Shown in pieces: positions 21,479-34,375 of a stretch of 64,000 nucleotides of DNA. The notes below the pieces were generated by a model that was given only the letters and a program-made list of their open reading frames with translations, had not been told where the DNA came from and searched no databases. Where the stretch lies: positions 82,273,001 to 82,337,000 of the forward strand of contig CM044313.1 of assembly GCA_024291935.2 (NCBI GenBank). Reading direction: 5' to 3'. Source of the DNA: Okapia johnstoni. Lineage: Eukaryota; Chordata; Mammalia; Artiodactyla; Giraffidae. Made by a program: the position numbers and the translations under genes. Position 1 is the stretch's first letter. Every line of letters starts with the position of its first letter.

Positions 21479-22734
21479 ACACACACATTATATAAGTTAT
21501 AAGTGTACAACAGCGATTCACAATATTAAGTAGTCAATTTGAATAGAACTGTCTCAAGAACTGTGTCTCGGATTAAAAAATATTTATCAGGATCAAGAAT
21601 TATATGTCTCTTTGTATTTTTTATGCATGCTTTCAGTAGACTTTTATTGGCAGTTTGCCATCTAGGAGGATGTTAGTTGTTGAGGCTAAAAATATGAAAA
21701 GTACAGCTCCAGCCCCCATTTAGCATCACTCGTTGGGGAGACAGACAAGGAAAGAGACTACTGCAGTGTAAGAAAGGTTTGCAGAGGACTTGGACTGTGT
21801 GACAGTGGGTGGAAGGCAGATTGGCTGGGCGGGGCTGGGGAGGGGGATGAGGGGCCCTGTGGGTGCAGGGGTGGGATGGAGGCCGTGCGACGGTCATCAC
21901 AGAAGTGTGCAAGGTACACCCGACGGTGGCTGGTGCAGCCAGGGCCGACGGGCGTGGATGGCTTCTGGAACTGTTAAGAAAGCAGAGCAGACAGAAATAC
22001 GAGAGGCAGGGGAGAGCTGAGAATGACTGCCGGGCGAATGGTGGGGCTGGAGTCCAGAGGACCGCAGGTTCAGGGAGGGATGGGGGAAGTGATGAGCTGA
22101 CTTAGAAATGGGAATTTGGAGGGTCTGAGGGCCATTCCAGCGCGAGTGGCCAGGAGGCTGTCTGGGGTCCAGATCCGAATCCCTGAAGAGGAATCTGGAG
22201 TAAAGGTCCGTTTGAGGGGAGGAGGGCCATCCTCTCCTGGAGAGTTTGCTGGAGAGTTTCCCCAAGGAGCAGAGGTCCCGTGAGGAGATGCGCAGAAGGG
22301 AGATGAGGAAGAACAGCCAGACAGCAGGCTGGTTAATTGGCCCGGAACTCATTTCTGCTGATTCTCAGGTCTCGGTCTAAATGACACTTCCTGAGGGGAG
22401 CAGTCTTTTCTGGCCTCCCCTCTGAATGTGGTTAGGTGTCTGTGCCGTGTCCCGTCGTGGCCTGCCCGCCCCCCCTCGCCCCCCGGTGTACCCCGGCACA
22501 CGTGTCGTCATTGTTGCCTGTGCTGCAGTAGGACCCCCGTGCGCTCTGGGTGGGGCGGGGCTGTGCGTTGTGTTCACGCCTGCATTTGCTGGTACAGCAG
22601 GTGCCTAAGAAAGGACAGTGCAGTCGGTGAAAGAGTGTCTGAAAGGCCAGGGGGAGGAGACAGTGTTGCTGGGGAGGATGTGGTTGGCAGGCAGGCACAA
22701 GATTGTTGTAGCAAAGGGCACGGCGCTAGGCAGG

Positions 22735-22850
22735 CAGGCCCAGGCTCAGGTCTCGCTTCAGTTAGCCTTGGTCAGCCTCGATTTCCTCATCTCTAAAATG
22801 GGAGCAGTAATGTCAGTTAAGAGTTGTGAGGATGAAGTGAGATGATGTGT
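22735..22850 (-). mobile_element. MIR fragment
   Basis: 'cctcgatttcctcatct', 'ctaaaatgggagcagtaatg' and 'gttgtgaggatgaagtg' are the reverse MIR core. Confidence 0.75.
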
Positions 22851-22892
22851 AAAAAGAGAACCTTCTTTCGGTGTCTTATATTAATATGTTAC

Positions 22893-23110
22893 AGGCTTCC
22901 CAGGTGGCGCAAGTGGTAAAGAACCTGCCTGCCAGTATAGGAGACATAAGAGACACAGGTTTCATCCTTGAATTGAGAAGATTTCCCTGGATGAGGGCAT
23001 GGCAACCCACTCCAGTATTCTTGCCTGGAGAATCTCCATGGACAGAGGAGCCTGGCGGGCCACAGTCCATGGGGTTACAAAGAGTCAGACATGACGGAAG
23101 TGACTTAGCA
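22893..23110 (+). mobile_element. Bov-tA SINE
   Basis: Head 'ggcttcccaggtggcgcaag', body 'gcatggcaacccactccag', end 'cagacatgacggaagtgac'. The longer 'aggagacataagagacac' segment marks a subfamily also seen at 24857, 32450 and 34678. Confidence 0.92.
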
Positions 23111-24856
23111 TAATGAATGAATATTTATAGCACTGATTCCCCAGTTTTCCAGTTATTTTTTTTATGTGTCTATCTAAATGTCTTGAATGCTGAAGTCAAT
23201 TCTCCATCTTCTATCCCGGGCGTTTGGTGGTTAGCCTACCTGGAAGCTGTTTGTTGAAATCAGTCAGTATCCATTGGAGGCAGGTCCACCTTTCAGGTCT
23301 GAGGAACCAGACACGCAGCTTGAGTGTTGACTCACTGGTTTCGCTCCACAGGCTCACTGCAGCCCTGTGCTCTCTGCCACTCCTCAGAGACGAAAGTCTG
23401 AGAGATCAGGTGGACGCCTTTTAAATGCTGGACCAGTTGCACAACAAGGAGGATGTACTTAGTGCCACTGAACAGTGCAGTTGAATATAGTTAAAATAGT
23501 ATGTTTTATATTATGTGACTGTTGCCACAATTTAAAAACAAATGGAAAAGAAATCCAAGCTGAGCCAGCTGTGTGAGGTGGGTCCCAGTGGGTGTGTCTC
23601 CTTTGGGCCGCACGCTTGCTGGAGAATGGGTGGCAGTTCTCACATCTTGTCTGGCACACAAGTGGCCAGATGGGAGTGCCTCTGGCTTAGTGCTGGGCAG
23701 GGTTCCTAGGCCATGTCAGGGCAGCAAGTCCTGGGAACTGTTGATTGTCCAAGCACAGCAGGAGCAGGGGTAGCTCCTTTTGATTTGTGGGGTAAAATGT
23801 ACGGAAACTGGAAGACCTGCTGTTTATGCCCTTATCCCCTTTTAAAACAAACAAAGGTAGCCATAGCATTGGGGTAAATATTGAAATAAGCGATTAGCCA
23901 AAAAACCCCAACCTTGATCCCACCCCTCTGGCATAACTGCCCTCCATTTATTTCAGGCCGCTGTTCTGACTGAATTCAGGCCTCTAGGATTCCCGGGTTT
24001 GAAGACTTAGACGTTCTGTGACCAGCGCCAGCTGGCAGTCTCTGCCACTCTCTTGTGTCTGATAGCAAGCTCTGTCCCAACTCAGAGAGGTGCTGCACAA
24101 ACCACAGGGGCCTTGGTTAACACCCCATTTGATGAAAATTTGTATCACTTTCCAATTGAGTTCCTTTTCGGGCCTGTGGCAGAGAAAAAAGTCTGTCAGC
24201 ATAACTAGTAGATCCAGTTCTGCTTGATTGTTAAAAAAACTGTACTTTCCTAACCACCTTTTCTTATGCATTGAACATGATACGCAATTGGGGTCAGTAA
24301 GTGATTTTATCCCACGTGTCCAGCTCCGGAAATAAGACTGTGGCCATTTGCTGATTAGGCAGCTGGGCAGGGAGTGTCACAGTTGAAGGGTTCTGGGCTA
24401 GAAGGAGCGGAGGGCTAAGGGGGAGCCCAGGGCCCTTTGCTGAAACCAGGTGACAGTTAAGAAGCTCCCACTGCTCCAGAGAACAGGGAGGGGGTAGAAG
24501 CAGCCGTCCCTGGACGCTGGTTGAATTGCCTGTGAGATCCTGGGAGGACGCCAAGTCCATCCATGGTGGCTGCTGCCCTGCCTCTCTCACTGGACAGGCT
24601 TCACGACTTCCAGTCTTTCTGGATGAATATCATATGTGTGACAGTCTTCAATGGAATGTTCTTTCCCAGTAACATGAGAGCATTTGGTGATGCTGCCCAT
24701 GTTAATGCTCAAGCCTAGATATTGTCTCTTAATCTTCCAAATGTTTCTCTGGCCCCTGCTGGAGTGGTTTAAAAACCTCTCATTACTTAAAGTCATTATT
24801 AACTAAATTACTCAGTGAAATCTTTTGAGCACTTACTGTTTTCAAGGCCTGTGCTG

Positions 24857-25080
24857 GGGCTTCCCAGGCAGCGCTAGTGGTAACAAACCCACCTGCCAGT
24901 GCAGGAGACATAAGAGCCATGGGTTTGATCTCTGGGTAAGGAAGATCTGCTGGAAGAGGGCACGGCAACCCTCTCCAGTATTCTTGCCTGGAGAATCCCA
25001 TGGACAAAGGGGTCTGGTGGGCTACAGTCCACGGGGTTGCAAGGAGTCACACACAGCTGAAGCAACTTAGCACGCATGTG
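24857..25080 (+). mobile_element. Bov-tA SINE inside an ancient L2-like repeat
   Basis: Head 'gggcttcccaggcagcgcta', end 'agctgaagcaacttagca'. Flanking pieces 'gagcacttactgttttcaagg' minus its last base and 'gtgaacagaaaaacagag' form one older element extending to about 25700. Confidence 0.88.
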
Positions 25081-26094
25081 CACACACTAGATTCTGGGGG
25101 AATATGGTGAACAGAAAAACAGAGAGCCTGCCCTCAAAAGAGTTTATAAACTGAGGGGAAGATAGACTTAAATAATTACATAAACAAATGTGATACTGCA
25201 ATTGTGACAAGTGCTAAGAGGGCGAGAGACACAGGGCTTAAAGAACCTGATGGCAGAGAAGGCTTCCCTTGTCCTGAGGTCTTATGGGTACACAGAAACT
25301 CACAGGGCAGAGAGGAGAAACATTCTAAGCAGGGGCTTGGACTCAAGGCAGAAAGGAGCTTGGCAGGTATGAGAGGCTGACGGAAGGCCGGTATGGCCGA
25401 CATATAGACTGAGGAGGGGGCTGTGGGGGACCGGGCTGGGCAGGGAGGAGGGACCAGACTGCAGAACCTGGCGGGCTTTGTCAGGTCATTGTCCTCCTCC
25501 CACCAGTCACCCAGAGCAGGCTGTGTCCTGAAGGGTCACTGCCCCTCCAGGGTGGGCAGTGGGTGCCAAAGGGACAGATGCAGGCTGAGCAGTTGGAAAG
25601 CTGCTGCACTGGTCCAGGTGGGAGACGACGAGAGCCTGGACTAGGCTGGTCCTGGTGGAGGTGAGAGAGGAGCATGGGCTCTGGTGTCTGTAATAGGCAA
25701 GACTGATAGGATTTGGTCAAAGACTGGATACTAAGGGTGAAGGGGAAGGAGGTGTAAAGGGGACTCCTAGACGACATGCTCTTGAAGGGAAGCACAGGGT
25801 AGCCCAGACCATACGGTGTTATTTGCCTGTGTTATTTGCCTTGGGGCCGTTCCTGGGGTGTGGGACCTCACAGGGTTCTCATGGAACTCTTGAGGGTTGG
25901 TTGGGGTGACACTGAAAGACCTAGGCCTTGGAGGATGGAGTGGAGTAAGTCGTAAGAGGTGAGCTCTCAGCTGACGTTGAGGAAGCCCCCGAGTTCTTCC
26001 CCACGCAGCAGCCATTACTCCTGGGGGTAGATGTTTTTTTTTTTTTTCTCTTTCAGCCTCTTTCCCTCTCCACAACAATTTGAGGCTTTTCCTG

Positions 26095-26283
26095 GGGCTT
26101 CCCAGGTGGCTCAGACGGTAAAGAATCTGCCTGCAATGTGGAAGACCCGGCTTCTATCCCTGGGTCGGAAGATCCCCTGGAGAAGGGGACGGCTACCCAC
26201 TCCAATATCCTTGCCTGGAAAATCCCACGGACAGAGGCTACAGTCCATGGGGTCGCAAAGAATCAGACACGACTGAACAAGGA
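26095..26283 (+). mobile_element. Bov-tA SINE
   Basis: Head 'ggggcttcccaggtggctc', end 'aatcagacacgactgaac'; the 'aggagcctgg' part is deleted. Confidence 0.92.
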
Positions 26284-26384
26284 ACACTTCGGGTTCTTTC
26301 AGTGATGCTTGTCTAGCAGATACATTCACTGATCTTCCTGTGCTGTTTTCCTTTTTTTCCTTCATTCCACAGAAGAGGTCACGT

Positions 26385-26600
26385 GGCCTCGTGTAAGAAC
26401 ACAGGTTGAGCCAGCCGTCAGGTTTGACTTCCATCTCCACCACATGATAGCTGAGTGTCTTCACCTGCAGAGTGGAGGGAAGAGTGGGTGTAAGAGCCCT
26501 CCCTCAAGGCTTGCTGTGAGGATTAAATGAGTTAATAAGTATAAAGCCCTTTCAACAGTGCCTGGCACGTAAGGCTCTAGAAATGTTTGTTACTGTTATT
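26385..26600 (-). mobile_element. MIR element
   Basis: 'gtgaggattaaatgagtt', 'aacagtgcctggcacgta' and 'aaatgtttgttactgtt' are near-consensus for reverse MIR. Confidence 0.8.
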
Positions 26601-26610
26601 CACCTCTCAG

Positions 26611-26670
26611 CCTCAGTAAGGGCTGGCCCTCAAGAGTAGCCCTCAGTAAGGGCTGGCCCTCAAGAGTAGC
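26611..26670. repeat. Perfect 30-bp tandem duplication
   Basis: The 30-base unit starting cctcagtaagggctgg and ending aagagtagc occurs twice back to back (26611-26640, 26641-26670) without a mismatch. Confidence 0.97.
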
Positions 26671-27546
26671 CGCTTTGACGTTCACAGAGTGGACACTTGT
26701 GATTTCTGCAGTCCACCAGCAACCCCTGAGTCACGATGGAGTAATTTGTGATGTCAGTAAGGAAGAGATTGTATTTTCTCATCCAGTTGTAAAGGTCAAG
26801 TTGGATAGCCTTTAATCACTCGCCCAGTAAATTTGCCCATGAAGACAGCAGCTTATTACGCTGAGAACTCAGCTTGATCAGGAGGAGGATGTACATGTGG
26901 GAATTTCATCGTGTCCTGTAATCGGCGCATCCAGATGTGGGCTGTGCCTTATTGTTAACCACTTCCCCTCTTCTCCATTCAGCTGTGCTCATTCCCCCAG
27001 GATCAGCAACAGCGGATGTTACAACTCTTGTTTCTCAAAAAAAGAGAAACCGCTTTGAAATATTAACATATTATCTCCATATTTGTTAGTTCTTTCTGTG
27101 TTTTTCTTATGGAGTTCAAAAAAATACTATAAAAATATGTAGGCAAAGGAGCTATAAGATGTAAGAACTCTCCATTCTTTGTTCCCTGCCTTCTCCCCCA
27201 CCTGTACATGTGGCTTCCCAGAGAAAAGGGAGAATTTCACTTTTTTTCTGAGGGGAGGGTTTCCTTTTCATTCCTGTTTACACACCCTGATTTCCTGGAG
27301 TCCCCTAGGTAATTTCTCAGGACTGGTGTATATTTTGATTTCAGGGGTGCAGGGGTGGCTGATGGTGATGGTGCTTATTTATACTGTTTTTGAAGTGACA
27401 AACAGGGACACGTTAGATATTAGTGATGTAGATATTAGATATTAGTGGTATTAGCCTGCAGTATGGCTCTTTAAATTCCAGTGTGAAGGTGCTTATATAA
27501 GTTTTCATTCTCAGTTTGTCACCAACTTTGAGTAGCTTAATCTACT

Positions 27547-27658
27547 TTGTGTGTGTGTGTGTGTGTGTGTGATCTTAGTTCCCTTATCAGGGATCGAACC
27601 CAGGCCCACGACAGTGAAAGTATCAAGTCTCAACCACTGGACCACCAGGGAATTCTCA
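27547..27658 (-). mobile_element. (GT)n array next to a CHR-type SINE head
   Basis: A GT run of about 12 units (27547-27572) is followed by 'gatcttagttcccttatc', 'gggatcgaacccagg' and 'ggaccaccagggaattc', the reverse tRNA-like head. Confidence 0.8.
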
Positions 27659-28209
27659 GTTTAACCTACTTTGAATAAACTCAGCAGTTGAGAAAACTTT
27701 CCTTTTGTCGCTATGCCTGAGCAGTCTCTTCCTCGGATGTGGTGTTCTCTTAAGGGAGCTGTTAGTTTACTCTTTGGGGCTTGTAAGTGGGTTCAGAGTA
27801 CTTTCTATTGCAGAAGAAAAGACACCAAATGGCCAGACCTAACTCATTGTAGAAAACAAGTCCTATTAATAGAAAAAGGCCATTTCTTTTTCCATGACTT
27901 CAGATAGTCCTGGGTAGTCAAACTCTAATGGAATTAGGACCAATCTGGGTGTTGCTAATTGCAGGAGTTTTCTGATCCACAGAAAAAAAGAATTGAGAAG
28001 TCTCCTGAGTGGAGTCAGTTTCATTTAATGTGGGAAACAGGATTGACAAGAGAAGCTGAAATTATTCTGCTCATGCAGAATCTTAAATAATTGCAGCTCT
28101 TTAGTATGCTGAAATCTTTATTTAATCATCAGAGGAAAGGAAGAGAAAAAGAAAGGAATCAAGAAGGACAGATTCTGCTCAGTCCAGTAGTTGAAACAGA
28201 TCTCGTTTA

Positions 28210-28395
28210 CTGAATATGTATGCCAGATGTTTACACCCATTTCTGTTCATATCTTCATACTAGGTAGTATTGTTTCCATTCACACAAGAGGAAACCAAGC
28301 TCAGTCAGGTTAAACGGCAAGCCCAAGTTGACGTCTGTAGGTACCAGAGCTGGGTTTGGACTGTTGCCTCAAGTCCATATTATTTGTTTTCAGTA
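28210..28395 (+). mobile_element. MIR fragment
   Basis: 'tatgccagatgtttac', 'agaggaaaccaagctcag', 'cagagctgggtttggac' follow the MIR order. Confidence 0.65.
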
Positions 28396-29299
28396 CATGC
28401 ACAGAGAGAAGTTTGGAGAAACTAGAAAAGCTAGTGTTTTGGGGAAAGACAAAACTTAAATTCTTAGTACTATGCTGTTTTAAAAATACAACTCTGCTTT
28501 AAAAAAAAAGAGTAAATTTTGTTCTGAGATACACATGGATTCCCACCTAATATGTAGCCACAAATGCATCTTCCCCCTCAGATTTTCTGTTTTAGCGGAG
28601 AGAACTGAGTATTAAGTGTCCATTTTAGAGCAGTGGAGCGACTTGGAAGAAATAAAAATGTTTGTATTATGTCTTTTTAGCACTTGGTGCCAGATGTGAT
28701 CGAAAGAAATTGTGTTTTGGAACCTTTAGGGATGTTATGTTGCCTCTTGGAATTTGCCCTTCTGCCTGGATGAAATTAAACTGAGAATAACAACTTTGGT
28801 TTTTGACTCAGAGCCCTTGTAAGCAGTGAAGGGTTGACGTGAACATTTACAAGCATCTGGCCTAGGAGAGCTTCATGGTAGAGACCCCCGCCCCATTCTT
28901 TTCAAGATCAGTGGTCAACCTGCATAGCCTTCCCTTTTTCTGCCTTTGCCAAGATTCTAGGTCCATCACACTTTTGAGATGTGTGCATCCTGAATATGAA
29001 CTTGGTAAGACACTAGAGAAAACACTCTCTGAGAACCAATGGAGTGAAAACAACCAGGCTGCTTTGCAGTCTCTCAGCAGATTCTCAGGAGTGCAGCTGA
29101 CATTTGCTTTCACGTGCTTTTGTCTTGTACGAGGCAAAGCCTTGTACAGTGGAGTACAGTTCTCTTAAGGGAATTTTTCTAATTTGTTCTAATGAGTTTT
29201 GTAACAGGAGACTGGTTTTCTGTTGCATACAATGGATGTGACTGTGTTTTTTCTTTTGTGGTAGGAAACTAGAGACGATGTTTGTTGGAACACAACAAC

Positions 29300-29520
29300 A
29301 AGGAATGTGGGCTCTGGAGTTAGTCAGGGCTTGGGCCGAACCCTTGGTTAGTGACTTGTTTTCCTATTCAAGGGAAGTTCCTGAACCTCTTTAAGCCTCA
29401 GTTTCTTCATCTGTAAAATGGAAGCAATACCAATTCTGGTGTTGTGTGGATTAATGAGATACTTATGACGAGTACTTATCTGGCACATCATAGAGCTTAA
29501 TAAGTGTGACTTATTATAGT
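29300..29520 (-). mobile_element. MIR element
   Basis: 'gtgggctctggagttag', 'taagcctcagtttcttcatc', 'tgtaaaatggaagcaatacc' and 'aataagtgtgacttatt' match reverse MIR over its length. Confidence 0.8.
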
Positions 29521-29714
29521 TAAACATGTGCAGTTGAAGTGGAAGCTGAGACTGACAGCTTGTGGAGGGCCTTGATTGCTGTGTACAAACTTGGACACAC
29601 CTGTCTTTACCGCTCAGAAGTCTTTTTTCACTTTGGGATTTTCAGCAGTGTTTCAAATAGCTGAGGTTGCTGTATGATCTGTGTTTTGGACAAGTAAAGC
29701 TGTTTACTTGTTTA

Positions 29715-29925
29715 GTCTTCCCTAGTGGCTCAGATGGTAAAGAGTCTGCCTGCAATGCAGGAGACCCAGATTCGATCCCTGGGTTGGGAAGATCCCCTGG
29801 AGAAGGGAGTGACAACCCACTCCAGTATTCTTGCCTGGAAAATCCCATGGATGGAGGAGCCTAGCGGGCCCTAGTCCATGGGGTCACAAAGAGTCGGACA
29901 CAACTGAATGGCTGACAACACACTC
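29715..29925 (+). mobile_element. Bov-tA SINE
   Basis: Head 'agtcttccctagtggctcag', 'tgcaatgcaggagaccc', body 'gacaacccactccagtattc', end 'cacaactgaatggctgac'. Confidence 0.93.
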
Positions 29926-30314
29926 ACACAAAGTTGTTTAGTGGCATTCGAGGCAAGGGCTCACATGCATTGGGTGGTTAGACTCCTTTTTGTTGAACAC
30001 TAGCTTATCGGCACCAGTGTGTATCTTACTGCATTATTCTGACCTCTCCTTTCCCCGTCTGCAGCTGAAGGAAGTCTGATGAATAGTGGCAGCTTTAGTA
30101 GGAAGTCAAGCACTGTTAGGAATCTTGGTAGTTTTTCTGCCACTGCCTCTTATGCTGCAGTTTCCCACACACTTCATGAGATACGTGGCTCCTCCATGAC
30201 CTAGCTGCTTAGTGGGTTTTCCTTTTTCTCAGATCAGTTTCTGGTCAGCAACTTGTTGCCAGCATCAGAATGTATTTAACATTATTCCAGAGAAGAGGAG
30301 AAGTCCCTACTCTT

Positions 30315-30389
30315 TAAAAAATATATTTATTTTTATTTATTTATTTGGCTGCACTGGGTCTTAGCCTCTGGATCACCAGGGAAGTACCA
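30315..30389 (-). mobile_element. Internally deleted CHR-type SINE
   Basis: Only the tail ('atttatttatttggctgc') and the head ('ggatcaccagggaagtac') remain. A 13-bp word agtccctactctt at 30302-30314 and 30393-30405 flanks it, so the short form may be how it inserted. Confidence 0.85.
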
Positions 30390-30879
30390 AGGAGTCCCTA
30401 CTCTTAAAGTGAAAAATGTGTAATAAGCTTCTGGGGCATTTGAGAAAGACAAGGGTGAGTCTCCAGTTTCCCTTTTTCCACGAGGGGAAAAGGTCTCCAG
30501 TCCTTTCCTTTTTTCTCCGAGGAAATGCTTCTGGTAGATTTATCTTCGCCCCTCTGAGATCGTGGTGCCCTGTCGTGCCCATGTTTTAGAGTGGTGGGCT
30601 GGTCTGCAGGAGTCTTCCTTTGCCATTCTAGTGAGGGTGAGCCACCATGGACCCTGCCTCCTTTGAGAGCACAGGTAGTGAGGCTAACTGCGCTTTCGTG
30701 ATGTGATCATAAGGCAGGCAGTGCGGCTCTTGATTCCATTCTCTTCGGTGGGCACCCAGAGGCCAGGACATTTGCCCAGATGGTCCCGCTTGCTCTGTAG
30801 GCCAGAACCCACCCAGGTTTCTGACTTAGTCCCTGTTACCTGAAAGGCATTTATTGCGGATACTGAACACCATGTGTTT

Positions 30880-31265
30880 AGTGCACTCCTCTGCTTAAAC
30901 TCCTTGCTCTTCACAGCCCACTGGATAAAGCCCAGACTCCTTAAAACGGCCTTCCTGTCACCATGTCTGCACCTTCTCTTTCCTTTCCTCCTCCCTCTGC
31001 TGGTCTGTCTGTTGAACTCCTGCACGCTCCTTGTGAGCCACTTCCAGGAAGCACGTGCTTGAATAGTCTGCCCTTCCCCCTGCCCTCTGTTGGTCCCTCT
31101 ACTGAGTCAGGGCCCCGCTTTTGTGTTCCTGGAGCCCCCGTCAGAGCCTTCGTTAAAGCATCATCCTATCGCTTATGGTGGTACAGTGTGTTAGTATTTT
31201 CTCATCTCTCTGCTGGGCTGTGAGCTCCTATTTACCTAGCACTTGGTAGAGATTCATTCAATTAC
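30880..31265 (+). mobile_element. L2 3' region
   Basis: 'ctcctctgcttaaactcc', 'aagcccagactccttaaaac', 'ctgggctgtgagctcc' and 'gagattcattcaatt' follow the L2 consensus order with gaps. Confidence 0.6.
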
Positions 31266-31376
31266 CTTTGTTTCTTATAAATCTCCTCCTTTTTCATGTA
31301 CAAACCTCAATTATCTTTAGAAGCCTAGCATCCTCTGCTTTTGTATACATCTGTACACACACACATATATATATAG

Positions 31377-31573
31377 GCTTCTCAAGTGGCTCAGTGGTAA
31401 AGAACCCCCCTGCCAATGCAGGAGACGTGGGTTCAATCCTTGAATCAGGAAGATCCCCTGGAGAAGGAGATGGCAACCCACTCCAGCATTCTTGCCTGGA
31501 CAATCCTATGGACAGAGGAGCCTGGTATAGTCCATGGTGTTGAAAAGAGTCGGACACAACTGAGCAACTAAAC
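31377..31573 (+). mobile_element. Bov-tA SINE inside a CA/TA simple repeat
   Basis: Head 'ggcttctcaagtggctcag', end 'cacaactgagcaactaaac'. Dinucleotide arrays (acacacacatatata; atacatatacatatata) lie on both sides. Confidence 0.9.
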
Positions 31574-31668
31574 AGCAATACATATACATATATATTTGTG
31601 TGTGTATGTGCACAAATACATACACTGTACAACTTAGTTTGGAAATGACAAGGCTAAGAACATTATGG

Positions 31669-31790
31669 AATTTTTTTTTTTTTGGCACGTCGTGCAGCAC
31701 GCAGGATCTTAGTTCCCTGACTGGGGACCAAACCTGCACCCCCTGTAGTGGAAGCGGGAGTCTTAACCACTTGAAGTCCCTGGGGTGTTT
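31669..31790 (-). mobile_element. CHR-type SINE, short form
   Basis: Poly(T), 'tggcacgtcgtgcagcac', 'aggatcttagttccctgac', 'gagtcttaaccacttg': reverse tRNA-derived SINE. Confidence 0.82.
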
Positions 31791-32449
31791 TGTTTTTAAG
31801 GCAGTTTCTGCTTTACCTGGTATGTGGGAAGGGGTAGAGCAGGGAGTAGTATGCACCCCTACACCCTGAGAGGTCATGCAGGGATTGTGGGGGTAGCAGC
31901 CAAGGCACGCCATTCAGGCGGGGCTCTCTCCACTTGAATAATGGTGAAGCCCTGTGAGGCTTTACAGCCTGGAGGCTTCATACGTCCTCACCTAAAATCC
32001 ACACAGTTGAAGTGCCAGATGCTAGGTCTGGCATGTGATTCCCACCAGTCTTGTGAGATGGTGTCTCTGATGTCGGTTCCTAATCCTGTAGTCCTGGACA
32101 TCCTGCACACTGACATGTTGCATGACATGATTCCGTTATCTCTGGTTTCTCTGTTTTTGGTGCCGTTGACCGGAGTCAGTACCGTTGGTGACGGTCAGCA
32201 GAATCACTGAAGCTAGCTTTGGCTCACAAGGGAATCTGTTATAAAAATACAGGTGTGATGTTTGGAACTGTGGGCCAGAGGTGTGGATGGGCATCACCAG
32301 AGCCTGGAAATCCGTGGAGACCAGACCAGGACTGCTTGTTTGTTTGGGGGATGGTCTTTTGTCTCCACCTATCTTCTTCATGTGTCTCATTCTCTACAGA
32401 ACAGCTTTCTCTGCTGCCACGTATTTGTAGCCAAATCTACAAAGTCTGT

Positions 32450-32670
32450 GGGCTTCCCAGGTGGTGCTAGTGGTAAAGAACTCGCCTGCCAATGCAGGAG
32501 ACATGAGAGATGCAGGTTTGATCCCTGGGTTGGGAAGATCCCCTGGAGGAGGGCACAGCAGTCCATGCCACCAGACTCACCTGGTGAATCTGATGGACGG
32601 AGAAGCCTGGTGGGCTACTGTCCATAGGGTCGCCAAGAGTCCGACACCACTGAAGTGACTTAGCACACAT
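32450..32670 (+). mobile_element. Bov-tA SINE
   Basis: Head 'gggcttcccaggtggtgcta', 'aggagacatgagagatgcag', end 'ccactgaagtgacttagc'. The central 'ccactccagtattc' box is altered. Confidence 0.9.
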
Positions 32671-33291
32671 GCTACAAAGCCTGTAGTTGAAGTAGCCAGC
32701 TTGATTAGCTTCTCTTCGCTCTTCAGCCAAATTAATGGGGGAGATAAAATGATTAGCCATTTGCAACAATGTCTGTCTGTTACCTCATGCGGGTGGTGGG
32801 GAGGAGGTGGTTCTCTCCAGGAAGGAGGTTAGGGGAGCAGGGAACAGTTGTCCAGGACAAGGGAGTTTTGGGTGGGACCATCCTGAAAGATGTCTCCTGA
32901 TTGCCTTGTTGATGGGATGTAAACAAAGAATTTCATGAACCATTTCAAGAATTGATGTACATAGGTAATTTGGGATAGTATAAAATCTTTAAGTGGGAAG
33001 ATGATACTTCTGTGGACAGCGTAACAATAAGGTAGTCTTCTCTGTCCTGGCTTCAGTTTTTCAACTGAATTCCAAGCACTAAAGATAATTGCTAGTTTTC
33101 TAACAGCTGACTAGATTTAATGCTTAGCTTTGTTTTCCTCAGACAAAGATGATAAACCTGTCAAAAATAATTGTGCTTTAATTTAGTTCTTTGTCAATGA
33201 CAGATGATGAGAACTCTCAATGAGAATTTCTAAATTACCAAATCCACTCCTAGCATTTACATATGCAAAAAACAGTTTCTCTTGCATAACC

Positions 33292-33460
33292 TTGAGCAGT
33301 GTGTCAGAGTCATCTGGGGAGCGTTTACAGACGAGAGACTCATCTTCGGCCCCCACACTGATTCCTCAGGCTTGCGGTGGGGCCTGAGCGTCTGTGGGGG
33401 TGAAGAACAAGCTCCCCAGATGACCTGATGCTCCACAGCTTTGAGAGGCCCTGCGTCAGG
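33292..33460 (+). mobile_element. MER5-like DNA transposon remnant
   Basis: 'gtgtcagagtcatctggg', 'actgattcctcaggcttg', 'ggggcctgagcgtctg', 'gatgacctgatgctcc' resemble MER5A in order. Confidence 0.55.
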
Positions 33461-34375
33461 GAGGCTTCATTTATTGGCGTCTCCTGGGATGGAAATCATA
33501 GTCATCTCCAAAACAGACCAGGCACAAAGCAGGTTCTCTGAAGACACCACAATTTCATTCTTCAGCCTCAAGAAGGGCTGTCTGGCCTCTCCTGGCCTCA
33601 GCGGTACCGTGGTTTCTTCTAGTACTGGGGGGCTTCAATCTGAATCCACAGATTCCAGAAACTCATACAACCCAGAAACTTCTACCCAAAACAAAGCAAA
33701 AATATTTCATTTTTATACATTGACAGAACGGGTTGTGTTTTGTAGAATTTCCTGCAGTCAGGATTTGATTGTTTGCATTCCCATGGTGTCATTTAACATG
33801 TTTCCCTGTCCCAGTGTTCTTATAAACTGGTAGTTAGCAGCTCAAGCAGATGGAAGTTAGATATTTTGGCAAGAATTCTTCATAGGTGATGTTGTAGGTT
33901 GATGAGGGGACCCAACAACACGCCTCTCTTTTTAACAGTTTTTGTTTTTCCCCAGTGTTTTACTATATGATATTTTTTTATTCTTTCTTTTTGTGGAAAA
34001 ATTTGATTTTGACCCACTAAGTTGATTTACAACCCATTGATAGATGCAAGCCCTAGTTAGAAAAATACTGTTATAGAGAGGGAGATAAGCATGCACTTGG
34101 ATACTTAAAAGGTGATATTATAGATGCCAGTAGAAGAATGTCTAACATGAATATTCTAGTATGGGGATAAATTGTTTTTAAAGGGAGTGAAAATCTATAT
34201 AAAGAAGTAACCCCCATTGAGTCTTAAAGTTAACAGCCATTTATGATTGTTGTTTTGGTCCATTCATCCATTAAGGATTGCTAGTTATCTTTAAATCTCT
34301 GGTAAACACTGAATCCTGGACAGAAGCCTTTGAAGACATTGTTAATTGAGAAACAGTGACACAGAACCTCGCCTT

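Noticed and set aside
24587..24796. 69-codon minus-strand frame ending HPERLEVVKPVQ
   Set aside because: It looks protein-like, but I recognise no family, there is no continuation or splice context, and frames of this size are expected by chance in 64 kb.
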